Translations under genes and position numbers: made by a program
Assembly: GCA_946482545.1 (NCBI GenBank)
Contig: CAMLRX010000094.1
Coordinates: forward strand, 1-19,743
Direction: 5' to 3'
Source of the DNA: an uncultured Flavihumibacter sp.
GTDB taxonomy: Bacteria > Bacteroidota > Bacteroidia > Chitinophagales > Chitinophagaceae
DNA length: 19,743 nt
The notes under the pieces: generated by a model
Seen by the model: only the letters and a program-made list of their open reading frames with translations
Databases searched by the model: none
Told to the model about the DNA's origin: nothing
Part shown: in pieces, positions 8,501 through 17,160 of the stretch
Numbering within the stretch: position 1 is the first letter of the stretch
Layout of the letters: each line of letters begins with the position of its first letter

Positions 8501-8570
8501 TGAATATACTTCCGTGGCCGGTTATCCTAACCTTAAAGCCTTCAACGCAGGCGTAAACATAAAATTCTAG
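5544..8570 (+). CDS. SusC/RagA-type TonB-dependent outer-membrane transporter (SusC-1, non-canonical N-terminus)
   Basis: This 1008-residue protein is a TonB-dependent importer of the SusC/RagA family. An N-terminal signal peptide (residues 1 to about 25) is followed by a carboxypeptidase-regulatory-like beta domain (about 38-112: [31 protein letters not shown]). Next comes the plug (about 128-240), with [36 protein letters not shown] and [36 protein letters not shown], which are SusC hallmarks. The rest is a 22-strand barrel that ends in [10 protein letters not shown] with a terminal Phe. An EF-hand-like loop at residues 829-840 (D829, N831, D833, G834, D840) is common in this family. Unusually, the DEVVVVGYG segment that normally joins the regulatory domain to the plug is missing; [22 protein letters not shown] stands in its place. 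It pairs with the SusD 4 nt downstream. Confidence 0.95.
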   Translation: [1008 protein letters not shown]

Positions 8571-8574
8571 CACC

Positions 8575-10206
8575 ATGCTCAAAAACGCACTATACAGCAT
8601 TGCGCTCACGCTGGTTCTCGCCAATGCGGGCTGCAAGAAAACAAACGAAGAATACCCGCTGGAACGCTGGGATGAATCAGTGGTGTTCGACCCGAAAGAC
8701 AGTGTGGGCAACTACGCCAGGCAGTTCCTCATGAATATCTATTCCTCCATGCCCAATAATTTCGCGGGCATCGGCAGCAATGCCCTCCTCGATGCAGGCA
8801 CGGATGATGCGGTGTACCGTTACCCCAACAGTACCGTGGAAACTTTTGTGAACGGAAGATGGACGGCATGGAACATGCCCGATAACGTGTGGAGCAAATA
8901 CTATACGGGCATCCGGAAAGTAAACACCTTCCTGGCAAAAGTAGATGTGGTGCCCGTTCGTACACCCGGACTTGTCTCCGAATGGAAAGCCGAGGCCCGT
9001 TTTCTTCGCGCGCTTTTTTATTTTGAAATGGTTAAAAGATGGGGCGGGGTGCCATTGGTAGGCGATAAAATTTTTACAATCGAAGACAACCTGGATATAC
9101 CACGCAACAGTTATGAGGAGTGCGTTTCATACATCGTGGCTGAATGTGATGCCATACATGAACTCGTGGTGAAAGATGCGGACCTGAAAGATGGCGACCT
9201 AGGCCGGATCACCCGTGGTGCCGTGCTGGCGCTGAAGGCGCGCACCCTGTTGTATGCAGCCAGCCCTTTGAACAACCCCACGAACGACCAGGCGAAATGG
9301 CAACGTGCCGCCGATGCCGCGAAGGATGTGATGAACCTTGGAAGTTTCTCCCTGTTCTCCAACTTCACCACCTTGTTCACCACACGGAAAACAACGGAAA
9401 CCATTCTCGCTTTTCAAACCGCCACCAGCACCAATATCGAAACCAACTACGGTCCAACCGGGTATTCCGGCAATGGTACGGGCAACGGGTTGATCAATCC
9501 TACTCAAAGCCTGGTGGATGCTTTCCCCATGAAGAATGGAAAGGATATTTCAGATCCCACTTCCGGGTATAATCCGCAGCAGCCTTACCTGAACCGTGAT
9601 CCGCGTTTGGCCGCCACGGTATTTTACAATGGGCTTTCCTGGTTGGGCAGACCCGTGGAACTTTACGATGGAGGCCGCGACTATGCCGGTTCTCAAACGG
9701 GCTACTTCATGCGCAAATTCATGGGCAGCTTCACTACTGGTTCCGCGTATTCCGCCACCAACCACAGTTCCATCATTTTCAGGTATGCCGAAGTATTGCT
9801 GAACTACGCGGAAGCAGCCAATGAAGCCAACGCGGCACCACCGGAGGACGCGTTCAAAGCCATTGAAAGTATTCGTCAACGCGCGGGACTTGTTCCGTAC
9901 ACGATCAGCAGAAGTCTTTCCACAACAGCGTTCCGTGAACTGGTGCGCAAGGAAAGAAGGCTGGAACTGGCTTTTGAAGAACACCGCTTCTGGGATATCC
10001 GTCGCTGGAAGACCGGCGCTTCGCTGCTTCAAAGTAAAACACTGACCGGCATTACCGTGGTAAAGAACCCAGATAACAGCTACACGTACACCTACGATCG
10101 CCCGGTGTTAAACACTGTATTTGAAGAACGGATGTACCGGTATCCGATTCCGGTAGGAGAAATTGAAAAGGGCAAAATGCTGGAACAGAATACCGGCTGG
10201 GAATAA
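8575..10206 (+). CDS. SusD/RagB-family surface glycan-binding lipoprotein (SusD-1)
   Basis: This 543-residue protein is the glycan-binding lid that forms a pedal-bin complex with SusC-1, whose stop codon lies 4 nt upstream. The signal peptide MLKNALYSIALTLVLANAGC has a slightly atypical lipobox (N-A-G-C, with Asn at -3) and C20 as the lipidation site. The N-terminal SusD-like half shows FLRALFYFEMVKRWGGVPLV, LDIPRNSYEECVSYIVAECD and GRITRGAVLALKARTLLYAASPL, the tetratricopeptide-like scaffold. The C-terminal RagB/SusD domain shows LVDAFPMKNGKDISDP, YLNRDPRL, IIFRYAEVLLNYAEAANEA, IRQRAGLVPY and ERRLELAFEEHRFWDIRRWK. The length is normal. The binding specificity cannot be read from sequence. 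The start is fixed by the 4-nt spacing and the signal peptide. Confidence 0.95.
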   Translation: MLKNALYSIALTLVLANAGCKKTNEEYPLERWDESVVFDPKDSVGNYARQFLMNIYSSMPNNFAGIGSNALLDAGTDDAVYRYPNSTVETFVNGRWTAWNMPDNVWSKYYTGIRKVNTFLAKVDVVPVRTPGLVSEWKAEARFLRALFYFEMVKRWGGVPLVGDKIFTIEDNLDIPRNSYEECVSYIVAECDAIHELVVKDADLKDGDLGRITRGAVLALKARTLLYAASPLNNPTNDQAKWQRAADAAKDVMNLGSFSLFSNFTTLFTTRKTTETILAFQTATSTNIETNYGPTGYSGNGTGNGLINPTQSLVDAFPMKNGKDISDPTSGYNPQQPYLNRDPRLAATVFYNGLSWLGRPVELYDGGRDYAGSQTGYFMRKFMGSFTTGSAYSATNHSSIIFRYAEVLLNYAEAANEANAAPPEDAFKAIESIRQRAGLVPYTISRSLSTTAFRELVRKERRLELAFEEHRFWDIRRWKTGASLLQSKTLTGITVVKNPDNSYTYTYDRPVLNTVFEERMYRYPIPVGEIEKGKMLEQNTGWE

Positions 10207-10234
10207 TCACATCATTCAAACCAATACCAACGCT

Positions 10235-13200
10235 ATGTATAAAATAACTGCCTGTTTGGCGCTGCTGCTTTGTATGGCAACGGCCGCCTTTACCCAGGGA
10301 AAAGCGGTGAAAGGAACCGTTACCGATGGGAAGCTGCCGCTGGAAGGCGCTACGGTAGCCGAGAAAGCGAATCCCAACAACGCCGTAACCACCGATGAGA
10401 ACGGAAGGTTCTCGCTGGTGCTCACCAAAGCCAATACCGCCATCCTGGAAGTATCCAGTGTAGGCTACGTTACCCGTACCGAAGATGCTTCAGGAAAAGA
10501 AGTGCTGCACATTGTGCTGGAAACAGATACAAAAGGAATGGACGAAGTAATGGTGGTGGGTTACGGCAGAAAGAAAAAGATTACCAACACCGGTGCCGTA
10601 AGCAGTGTGTCCGGGACAGAGATCAGGCAGAGTCCTTCGGCGAGTTTGCAGAACTCCCTTGTGGGGCGCCTGCCAGGTTTCTTCGCGCAGCAGCGCTCCG
10701 GTCAACCGGGTGAAGACGCCGCCGATTTTTACATCAGGGGCGTGAGTTCGTACACCGGCTCCGCCACACCACTCATTGTAGTGGATGATATTGAAGTGGA
10801 CCGCTCACAGATGAAAGACATCGATCCCAACGAAATTGAATCGCTTACCATCCTGAAAGATGCGGCCACAACGGCTGTATATGGTGTGAAAGGCGCAAAC
10901 GGTGTGGTGCTCATCACCACCAGGCGGGGCAAAGAAGGTAAACCGCAGGTAACGTTCCGCACCGAGAGCGGCCTTCAGAAACCGACCATCTATTTCAATT
11001 TCCTACCCGGCTACCAGGACCTGTTACTGCTCCGCGAACAAATGCTGGGCTCAAAGCAGGACCCGGTGGGTTTGTACCCCAACCTGTATTCTGACGAATC
11101 CATAGAACTTTACAGGAACCAGACATCTCCCTTTACGCATCCCGATGTAAACTGGATCGACGCACTCTCCAAACCCAGTTCCCTTCAGCTCCGCAACAAC
11201 CTTGATGTGAGCGGCGGTACAAAAAATGTGAAGTATTTTATTTCAGCCGGTTATCTTTTCCAGGATGGGATCATGAAAAATTTCAGCAAGGACCAGGGGT
11301 TCAACAGCAACTATTATTACAAACGCTACAACTTCCGTTCAAACCTGGACATAACGGCAACGCCTACCACAAAATTCAGGTTCGACCTTTCCGGCCGTTT
11401 CGGTGAAACCAATGAACCCTACATCACCGATCCCAATATGACCGGTGGCGCGTGGCCATTGTGGCGCCAGATTATGTCAGGTGTAATGCCCGCCTGGGGC
11501 TTCCCGGTGTATACGCCCGACGGCAGCTATGGCGCACTCACAGGAAAATCGATCAACCCGGTCGGATTGCTCACCCACATGGGATACCAACGCGAATATG
11601 ATAATACTTTCAACGCAAATGTGACGGGCAACCAGAAACTCGATTTCCTCACAAAAGGCCTTATGCTGAACGGAACAGTCGCCTTCACCACCATTGCCAC
11701 AGATTACAAATCGCTTTACCGCACCAATTTCCCCGCGTATGAATACAATGCGTCTACAGGACAATATGTATTGTACAATACCGATCAGAACCTGTTCAGA
11801 CTTCCGCCCATGAGTCTGCTCAATACTACTGTGGGCGGCACACAGCCGTCCACCACCAAAAGGGTGAACCTGCAGGCCTCCCTGACCTACGACAGAACTT
11901 TCGGCAGCCACCATCTGAACGTGCTCGCGCTTTACAACCAGTTCACTTATACCGGAGGCAATGCAGCGATACCAGAAAACTTCAGGGGCTATTCCGGAAG
12001 GGTGGAATATGATTATAAGAACAAATACCTGGTTAGTCTGGTAGTAGGTTACAACGGTACCGACAGGTTCAAGGCCAGTCAGCGTTATGGCGCGTTCCCC
12101 GCCGCTTCCATCGGATGGAACATCAGCGAAGAAACCTGGTTCAAAGACAATGTAAACTTTATCGATAACCTGAAAGTCCGTGCCTCCTGGGGCCGCGTGG
12201 GCAGCGATGACATTGGCGGGTACCAATACCTCTATGAAGAAGTGTACAACAGAAGCACTTCTTCCCAGTATTCCTTCGGCGAAACTACGGTTAGTATGCC
12301 CTGGATTGTGCCCGGAACACTGAAGAATGAAGATGTGCGCTGGGAAATGGAAGAACAAAAGAACCTCGGTCTCGACCTGCGCATGTTCAAAGGAAAAATC
12401 CAGGTTACTGCCGATGTGTTCGATCGTTTCCGGTATGATATCCTCGACAGACCTAAAAGTACGCCGTCCTTTGCGGGACTGGGTTCTTCGTTGCCTGCAG
12501 TGAACCTCGGCCGCGTAAGCAACAAAGGATACGAGATCGACATCAGCTACCAGAACAAGATCGGGAAACTGGATTACTTCGTGAAAGGCAACTACACGTT
12601 CGCGAAGAACAAAATACTTTTCAGCGACGAAGTTTCTCCCGCCTATCCGCAACTCGCTACCACCGGAAGGCCCATCGGGCAATTCTACGGGTACGTGTGG
12701 AGCGGAGCCTTCTACCGCGATCTTCTGGATGTGGATACCAGCGCCAAACCCACAGGAATGGTGCTGCCCGGCGCACTTAAAATGGTGGACATTTCAGGCG
12801 ATGGCATCATCAACGATGCCGACAGAACCGCTATCGGAAATCCTAACAGGCCCAATACTTATTACGGTTTCAGCACCGGCATTTCCTACCAGGGATTCGA
12901 TTTGTCGCTCATGTTCCAGGGGACCCGCGGGAGCAGTTTCTTCACCGAATTGTTCAGCGTGGGCAACAACGTGAAAACAATGAATATCCACCTGGAACGA
13001 TGGACACCTGAAACGGCAGATTACGCCCAGTTCGCAAGGCTCGGTGAAGGTGGCGGCGTGAACGGACAACTTTCTACCTACTGGCTCCGCTCCGCTGATT
13101 ACCTCCGTTTGAAGAACGTGGAACTGGGTTACAGGATTCCGACGCATATCGCGAAGAAATTAAAGGTCCAGAACATCCGTATATACGGCAATGGATTGAA

Positions 13201-13327
13201 CCTCCACACCTGGTATAACCTGAAAATCTACAACATCGATCCGGAAAATACTTCCAACGGTACCAGCGCATTAAGCTCCTATCCGCAACAAAAAGTATTC
13301 AACGCTGGGGTGAGTGTCACCTTCTAA
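10235..13327 (+). CDS. SusC/RagA-type TonB-dependent outer-membrane transporter (SusC-2, canonical)
   Basis: This is the second TonB-dependent SusC, 1030 residues from the ATG at 10235. An in-frame ATG at 10163 would overlap the end of SusD-1 and place 24 hydrophilic residues before the signal peptide, so I reject it. Signal peptide [21 protein letters not shown] is followed by a carboxypeptidase-regulatory-like domain (about residues 24-98), then DEVMVVGYG (103-111) and TGAVSSVSG, the canonical SusC junction next to the TonB-box region. The plug has [41 protein letters not shown] and [34 protein letters not shown]. The barrel carries the EF-hand-like loop D852-S854-D856-G857-D863 and ends FNAGVSVTF. 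It shares the family fold with SusC-1 but is clearly divergent, so the two pairs probably handle different oligosaccharides. SusD-2 follows after 11 nt. Confidence 0.96.
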   Translation: [1030 protein letters not shown]

Positions 13328-13338
13328 AAAATAATTCC

Positions 13339-15069
13339 ATGAAACAATTGAAATACAAAGGGCTGCTGGTATTAACGGGCATCATCCTGCTGGCCACCGC
13401 CTGCTCCAAAAAAGGGACTGACTTCCTCGATCAGACGGAAACGGGAACACTCAACGAGGCCCTCACTTTCGCCGACAGTATCCGCACCATGGAGTTCCTG
13501 ACTGGTTTGTACCAGGGTATCTCGAACCATTACAAACAAACCAGCCTCGTGAACTATGGCAGTCTCGCGGATTGTACTGATGAAGCGGAACTGATATGGA
13601 CCGGCACCAGTAATTATCCCATCATCATCAATACCGGTGGACTTGCCCCGGGTTACGCCTGGGTCACGAACAGTTGGTCGCACTGGTACAGCCGTATCCG
13701 CAACGCGGCCATCTACCTGAAAAATGTCAATAAAACACCATTATCAATTGAGCTCCGGAAAAGGACTTCTGCCGAAGCGCGGTTTATGCGGGCCTGGTAT
13801 TACCAGCAATTGCTGCGTTTTTATGGCGGAACACCTTTGTTGGGCGATTCTGTTTACAGTCCGAGTGACCTCATCAGCTTACCGAGAAATACCTATGCCG
13901 AATGTGTGGATTACATCGTGAGCGAACTGGATGCGGTAGCCGAAGTATTGCCTCCAGGATATACCGGTGCTGATTACGGAAGAGCCACCAAAGGAGCGGC
14001 GATGGCATTGAAGGCGCGTGTGCTGCTGTATGCTGCCAGTCCATTGCAGAACGGGGGATACAATGGCAGTAACGGTTTCGTGGCTACCGAGGAACAAAAG
14101 GCGCTGGTAGGCTATACTTCATTTGATGAGAACAGGTGGAAAAAAGCCGCGGATGCGTACAAGGCTGTGATGGATCTTAACCTGTATGACCTGTACACCG
14201 ATCCTTCCAATACCACACCGGGATATGGTTTCTACAAAATGTTCACGCTCCGTATGAACAACGAGGCTATCTTTCAGATCATGGAGGGCAACAACACTTC
14301 GCTGGAGGGAATCTGGTTCCCTAAAAGCAGGAGTGGCCAGTCGGCCAGCTATCCCAGCCAGCAACTGGTGGATGCTTTCCCGATGAAAACCGGACTTCCC
14401 ATCTCCGATCCCGCTTCCGGGTACAACCCCAACGATCCGTATGTGAACCGCGATCCGCGTTTTTACTATACCATCCTCTACAACGGGGCCATGTTCCGGG
14501 GTAATACCACCGTGGCACAGTCTGCCGTTTGGACCTACCAGGGCGCGCCTACCGATGGCATGGGGCAGGCATCGGCCACCCGCACCGGTTATTATTGCAG
14601 GAAGATGATCAGCAATGAAGCTACTGGTAACTCACAGCGTTGTATACCCGAAATAAGATATGCTGAAGTGTTGCTTTCTTATGCTGAAGCGCTGAACGAA
14701 TTCAGCGGTCCCACACAAGCGGTGTACGATGCCGTGGAGAAAGTGCGCGAAAGAGCAGGACTCTCACCGTTCGCCCTGCCGGCCGGACTTACCAAAGAAG
14801 CGATGCGCAGCCGGATACATGCCGAAAGAAGGGTGGAACTCGCTTATGAAAACCACCGCTACTTTGATACCCGCCGCTGGAAAATAGCCCACGACCCCGA
14901 AGTGGTGGTATTAAGAGGCCTGCGGTGGATCAAAGAGGGCAACAATTACAAACGGGAAGATATTGTGGCGGATGCGCGCGCTTTCAACCATCCGGCCATG
15001 TACTATTTCCCGATCCCGCAGGCAGAAATGGGACGGCAGCCATTGTTCGTTCAGAATCCCGGCTATTAG
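13339..15069 (+). CDS. SusD/RagB-family surface glycan-binding lipoprotein (SusD-2)
   Basis: This 576-residue lipoprotein is the partner of SusC-2. The signal peptide MKQLKYKGLLVLTGIILLATAC has C22 as lipidation site, followed by SKKG. SusD hallmarks are ARFMRAWYYQQLLRFYGGTPLL, SLPRNTYAECVDYIVSELDA, DYGRATKGAAMALKARVLLYAASPL, QLVDAFPMKTGLPISDP, YVNRDPRF, IRYAEVLLSYAEALNEF, VRERAGLSPF and ERRVELAYENHRYFDTRRWK. Segments such as DAFPMK...ISDP-SGYNP are shared with SusD-1 while other parts differ widely, consistent with old paralogues rather than a recent duplication. It is 27 nt upstream of the GH2 gene in the same operon. Confidence 0.96.
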   Translation: MKQLKYKGLLVLTGIILLATACSKKGTDFLDQTETGTLNEALTFADSIRTMEFLTGLYQGISNHYKQTSLVNYGSLADCTDEAELIWTGTSNYPIIINTGGLAPGYAWVTNSWSHWYSRIRNAAIYLKNVNKTPLSIELRKRTSAEARFMRAWYYQQLLRFYGGTPLLGDSVYSPSDLISLPRNTYAECVDYIVSELDAVAEVLPPGYTGADYGRATKGAAMALKARVLLYAASPLQNGGYNGSNGFVATEEQKALVGYTSFDENRWKKAADAYKAVMDLNLYDLYTDPSNTTPGYGFYKMFTLRMNNEAIFQIMEGNNTSLEGIWFPKSRSGQSASYPSQQLVDAFPMKTGLPISDPASGYNPNDPYVNRDPRFYYTILYNGAMFRGNTTVAQSAVWTYQGAPTDGMGQASATRTGYYCRKMISNEATGNSQRCIPEIRYAEVLLSYAEALNEFSGPTQAVYDAVEKVRERAGLSPFALPAGLTKEAMRSRIHAERRVELAYENHRYFDTRRWKIAHDPEVVVLRGLRWIKEGNNYKREDIVADARAFNHPAMYYFPIPQAEMGRQPLFVQNPGY

Positions 15070-15096
15070 ATTTTTAACCTTACAGTATATTCTTTG

Positions 15097-17157
15097 ATGA
15101 GAAATTTTTCACTGATCCTTGCTTTATTGCTCGTGGCGGTCCGGGGAATGACCCTGGACCAGCCCCCGGGCGTTCGTTACATGGTACCCTTTAATGCGCA
15201 CTGGCAATTTAAAAAGGCTGCGCAAAACCAGGCCGTGAAATGGCTGGATACGCCATGGCAAACGGTTGACCTTCCGCACACCTGGAACGCGACCGATATG
15301 CAGCAGGGTAAAAATTTTTACCAGGGCGACGCGTTCTATAAAAAATCTTTCCCAACAGATCCGGTCTGGAACAACAAACGGGTGCTGCTGCGTTTTGAAG
15401 GCGTGGGCAGTAAAACCGAAGTGTACCTGAACGAAAAACTGGTGGGCACGCACAAAGGCGGTTACAGCGCTTTCGTATGCGAACTTACTTATGCGCTGAA
15501 TGCCGCGGGCAACAACGAACTCATCGTGAAAGCCAACAATGAAGCTTCCGAAGAAGTGATTCCGGTAAACCACAACCTGTTCGGCGTGTATGGAGGTATT
15601 TACCGCCCCGTAACACTGATAGCAGTGGATAAACTTTCTTTCACCCCCACAGATTATGCTTCACCCGGAGTTTTTATCAGGCAACAAAATGTTTCCGCTT
15701 CAAATGCCGATCTTACCATTACGGCCAAGATCGATAACAAAACAGGCCATGCACAGCAGGCTGAACTGCAAACCACTTTGTACGATGCCCAGGGGAACAC
15801 GGTGAAATCTGTCAGAAAAAATTTGGTTTTTCTCACGCAGGGCATGCAGGTTTTCACGCAGGAGTTATCGGTGAAAAAACCACACCTTTGGAATGGGTTG
15901 AATGACCCTTACCTGTACAGGGCCGTCACCACCATTTCATACAACGGAAAGGTGTCGGATAGAATAGAACTACCGGTAGGCATCCGGAAATTCGAAATCG
16001 TTGGCGGTGATGGATTACTGCTGAACGGGAAACCTTACCGCCTGAAAGGCGTATGCCGGCACCAGGACTGGTGGGGTTATGGCAGTGCACTCACCAACGC
16101 ACAACATGCCGCCGACCTGGAAACCATCCGCGAAATGGGGGCCAACTCCATCAGGCTCGCGCACTACCAGCAGTCGGAATACCTCTACAGTAAGGCCGAT
16201 AGTATGGGGCTGATCATCTGGGCAGAAATTCCTTTTGTGAACGTCAGCAGCGGGAAAGAAGGCGATAACGCAAAACAACAGATGATGGAACTGATCCGCC
16301 AGAACTACCACCATCCATCCATCTATGTGTGGGGGATTCACAATGAAGTGTATGCGAGATCTCCGGCCGATCATGTGCCGTCCCTTACTGCCGAACTTCA
16401 TGCCCTGGCTAAAAAAGAAGACCCGGATCGTTATACGGTAAGTGTGAACGGGTACGGAAATATGGACCGCGTGGAGAACCAGCTTGCCGATATCCAGGGC
16501 ATGAACCGTTACTATGGCTGGTACGAGGGAAAGACCACCGACCTTGAAAAATGGATCGTTGGATTAAAGGCGCAGTACCCGCAACATAAGGTGATACTGG
16601 CTGAATATGGTGCCGAAGGCAATGTTGAGCAGCAGGATGAAAATCCGCCTGCACGCTTCGATCCCGTAAGCGGAAAATATTTCCCCGAGCAACTACAAAC
16701 TCGGTACCACGAAATACAATGGGGGATCATCGAAAAGAATCCTTACCTCGCTGCTTCTTATGTCTGGAACATGTTCGATTTCGCCGTGCCACTCTGGAAC
16801 AGGGGAGGCGTACCTGCCCGCAATATGAAAGGATTGGTGAGTTTCGACAGAAAAACAAAAAAAGATGCATTCTACTGGTACAAAGCCAACTGGAGCGAGG
16901 CACCCGTTCTATATATATCAGACAGAAGACTGAACAAAAGAAAACAACCGGTAACCAATATCACTGTATATTCCAATACAGGGGTACCGGAACTCTATAT
17001 TAACGGTATAAAAACGGACGCACCACAGCAGGGAACCACGCAGGTTCATTATATATTTGAACGGGTGGAATTGAAAAAAGGCACCAATACCATTGAAGTA
17101 AAAACAACAGTGAAAGAGAAAAATTTCACTGATTCTGTAACCTGGGAACTATTATAA
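15097..17157 (+). CDS. Glycoside hydrolase family 2 (beta-galactosidase/beta-glucuronidase-like), exported
   Basis: This is a 686-residue retaining beta-glycosidase of GH2. I use the ATG at 15097; a TTG immediately upstream is not needed. The N-terminus MRNFSLILALLLVAV is a signal peptide, so the enzyme acts in the periplasm or at the surface. Domain order is a jelly-roll sugar-binding domain (about 30-185: WQTVDLPHTWNATDMQQG, FEGVGSKTEVYLNEKLVGTHKGGYSAF), an Ig-like sandwich (about 195-300), a TIM barrel (about 305-590) and a short C-terminal beta domain ending WELL. The barrel contains GVCRHQDWWGYGSALT, the acid/base Glu417 in VWGIHNEVYA and the nucleophile Glu503 in ILAEYGAEGN. At under 700 residues it is much shorter than LacZ and nearer the compact PUL GH2 forms. 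Beta-galactosidase is most likely, but beta-glucuronidase or other activities cannot be excluded. The stop is 3 nt before the GH29 start. Confidence 0.92.
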   Translation: MRNFSLILALLLVAVRGMTLDQPPGVRYMVPFNAHWQFKKAAQNQAVKWLDTPWQTVDLPHTWNATDMQQGKNFYQGDAFYKKSFPTDPVWNNKRVLLRFEGVGSKTEVYLNEKLVGTHKGGYSAFVCELTYALNAAGNNELIVKANNEASEEVIPVNHNLFGVYGGIYRPVTLIAVDKLSFTPTDYASPGVFIRQQNVSASNADLTITAKIDNKTGHAQQAELQTTLYDAQGNTVKSVRKNLVFLTQGMQVFTQELSVKKPHLWNGLNDPYLYRAVTTISYNGKVSDRIELPVGIRKFEIVGGDGLLLNGKPYRLKGVCRHQDWWGYGSALTNAQHAADLETIREMGANSIRLAHYQQSEYLYSKADSMGLIIWAEIPFVNVSSGKEGDNAKQQMMELIRQNYHHPSIYVWGIHNEVYARSPADHVPSLTAELHALAKKEDPDRYTVSVNGYGNMDRVENQLADIQGMNRYYGWYEGKTTDLEKWIVGLKAQYPQHKVILAEYGAEGNVEQQDENPPARFDPVSGKYFPEQLQTRYHEIQWGIIEKNPYLAASYVWNMFDFAVPLWNRGGVPARNMKGLVSFDRKTKKDAFYWYKANWSEAPVLYISDRRLNKRKQPVTNITVYSNTGVPELYINGIKTDAPQQGTTQVHYIFERVELKKGTNTIEVKTTVKEKNFTDSVTWELL

Positions 17158-17160
17158 ACG

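Noticed and set aside
10163..10234. Upstream ATG start for SusC-2
   Set aside because: It overlaps SusD-1 by 44 nt and places a hydrophilic stretch before the signal peptide that begins [12 protein letters not shown].
11477..12682. A 401-codon open frame on the minus strand inside SusC-2
   Set aside because: It lies wholly antisense to a confidently assigned SusC, has no recognisable domain, and reflects the codon bias of the plus-strand gene.
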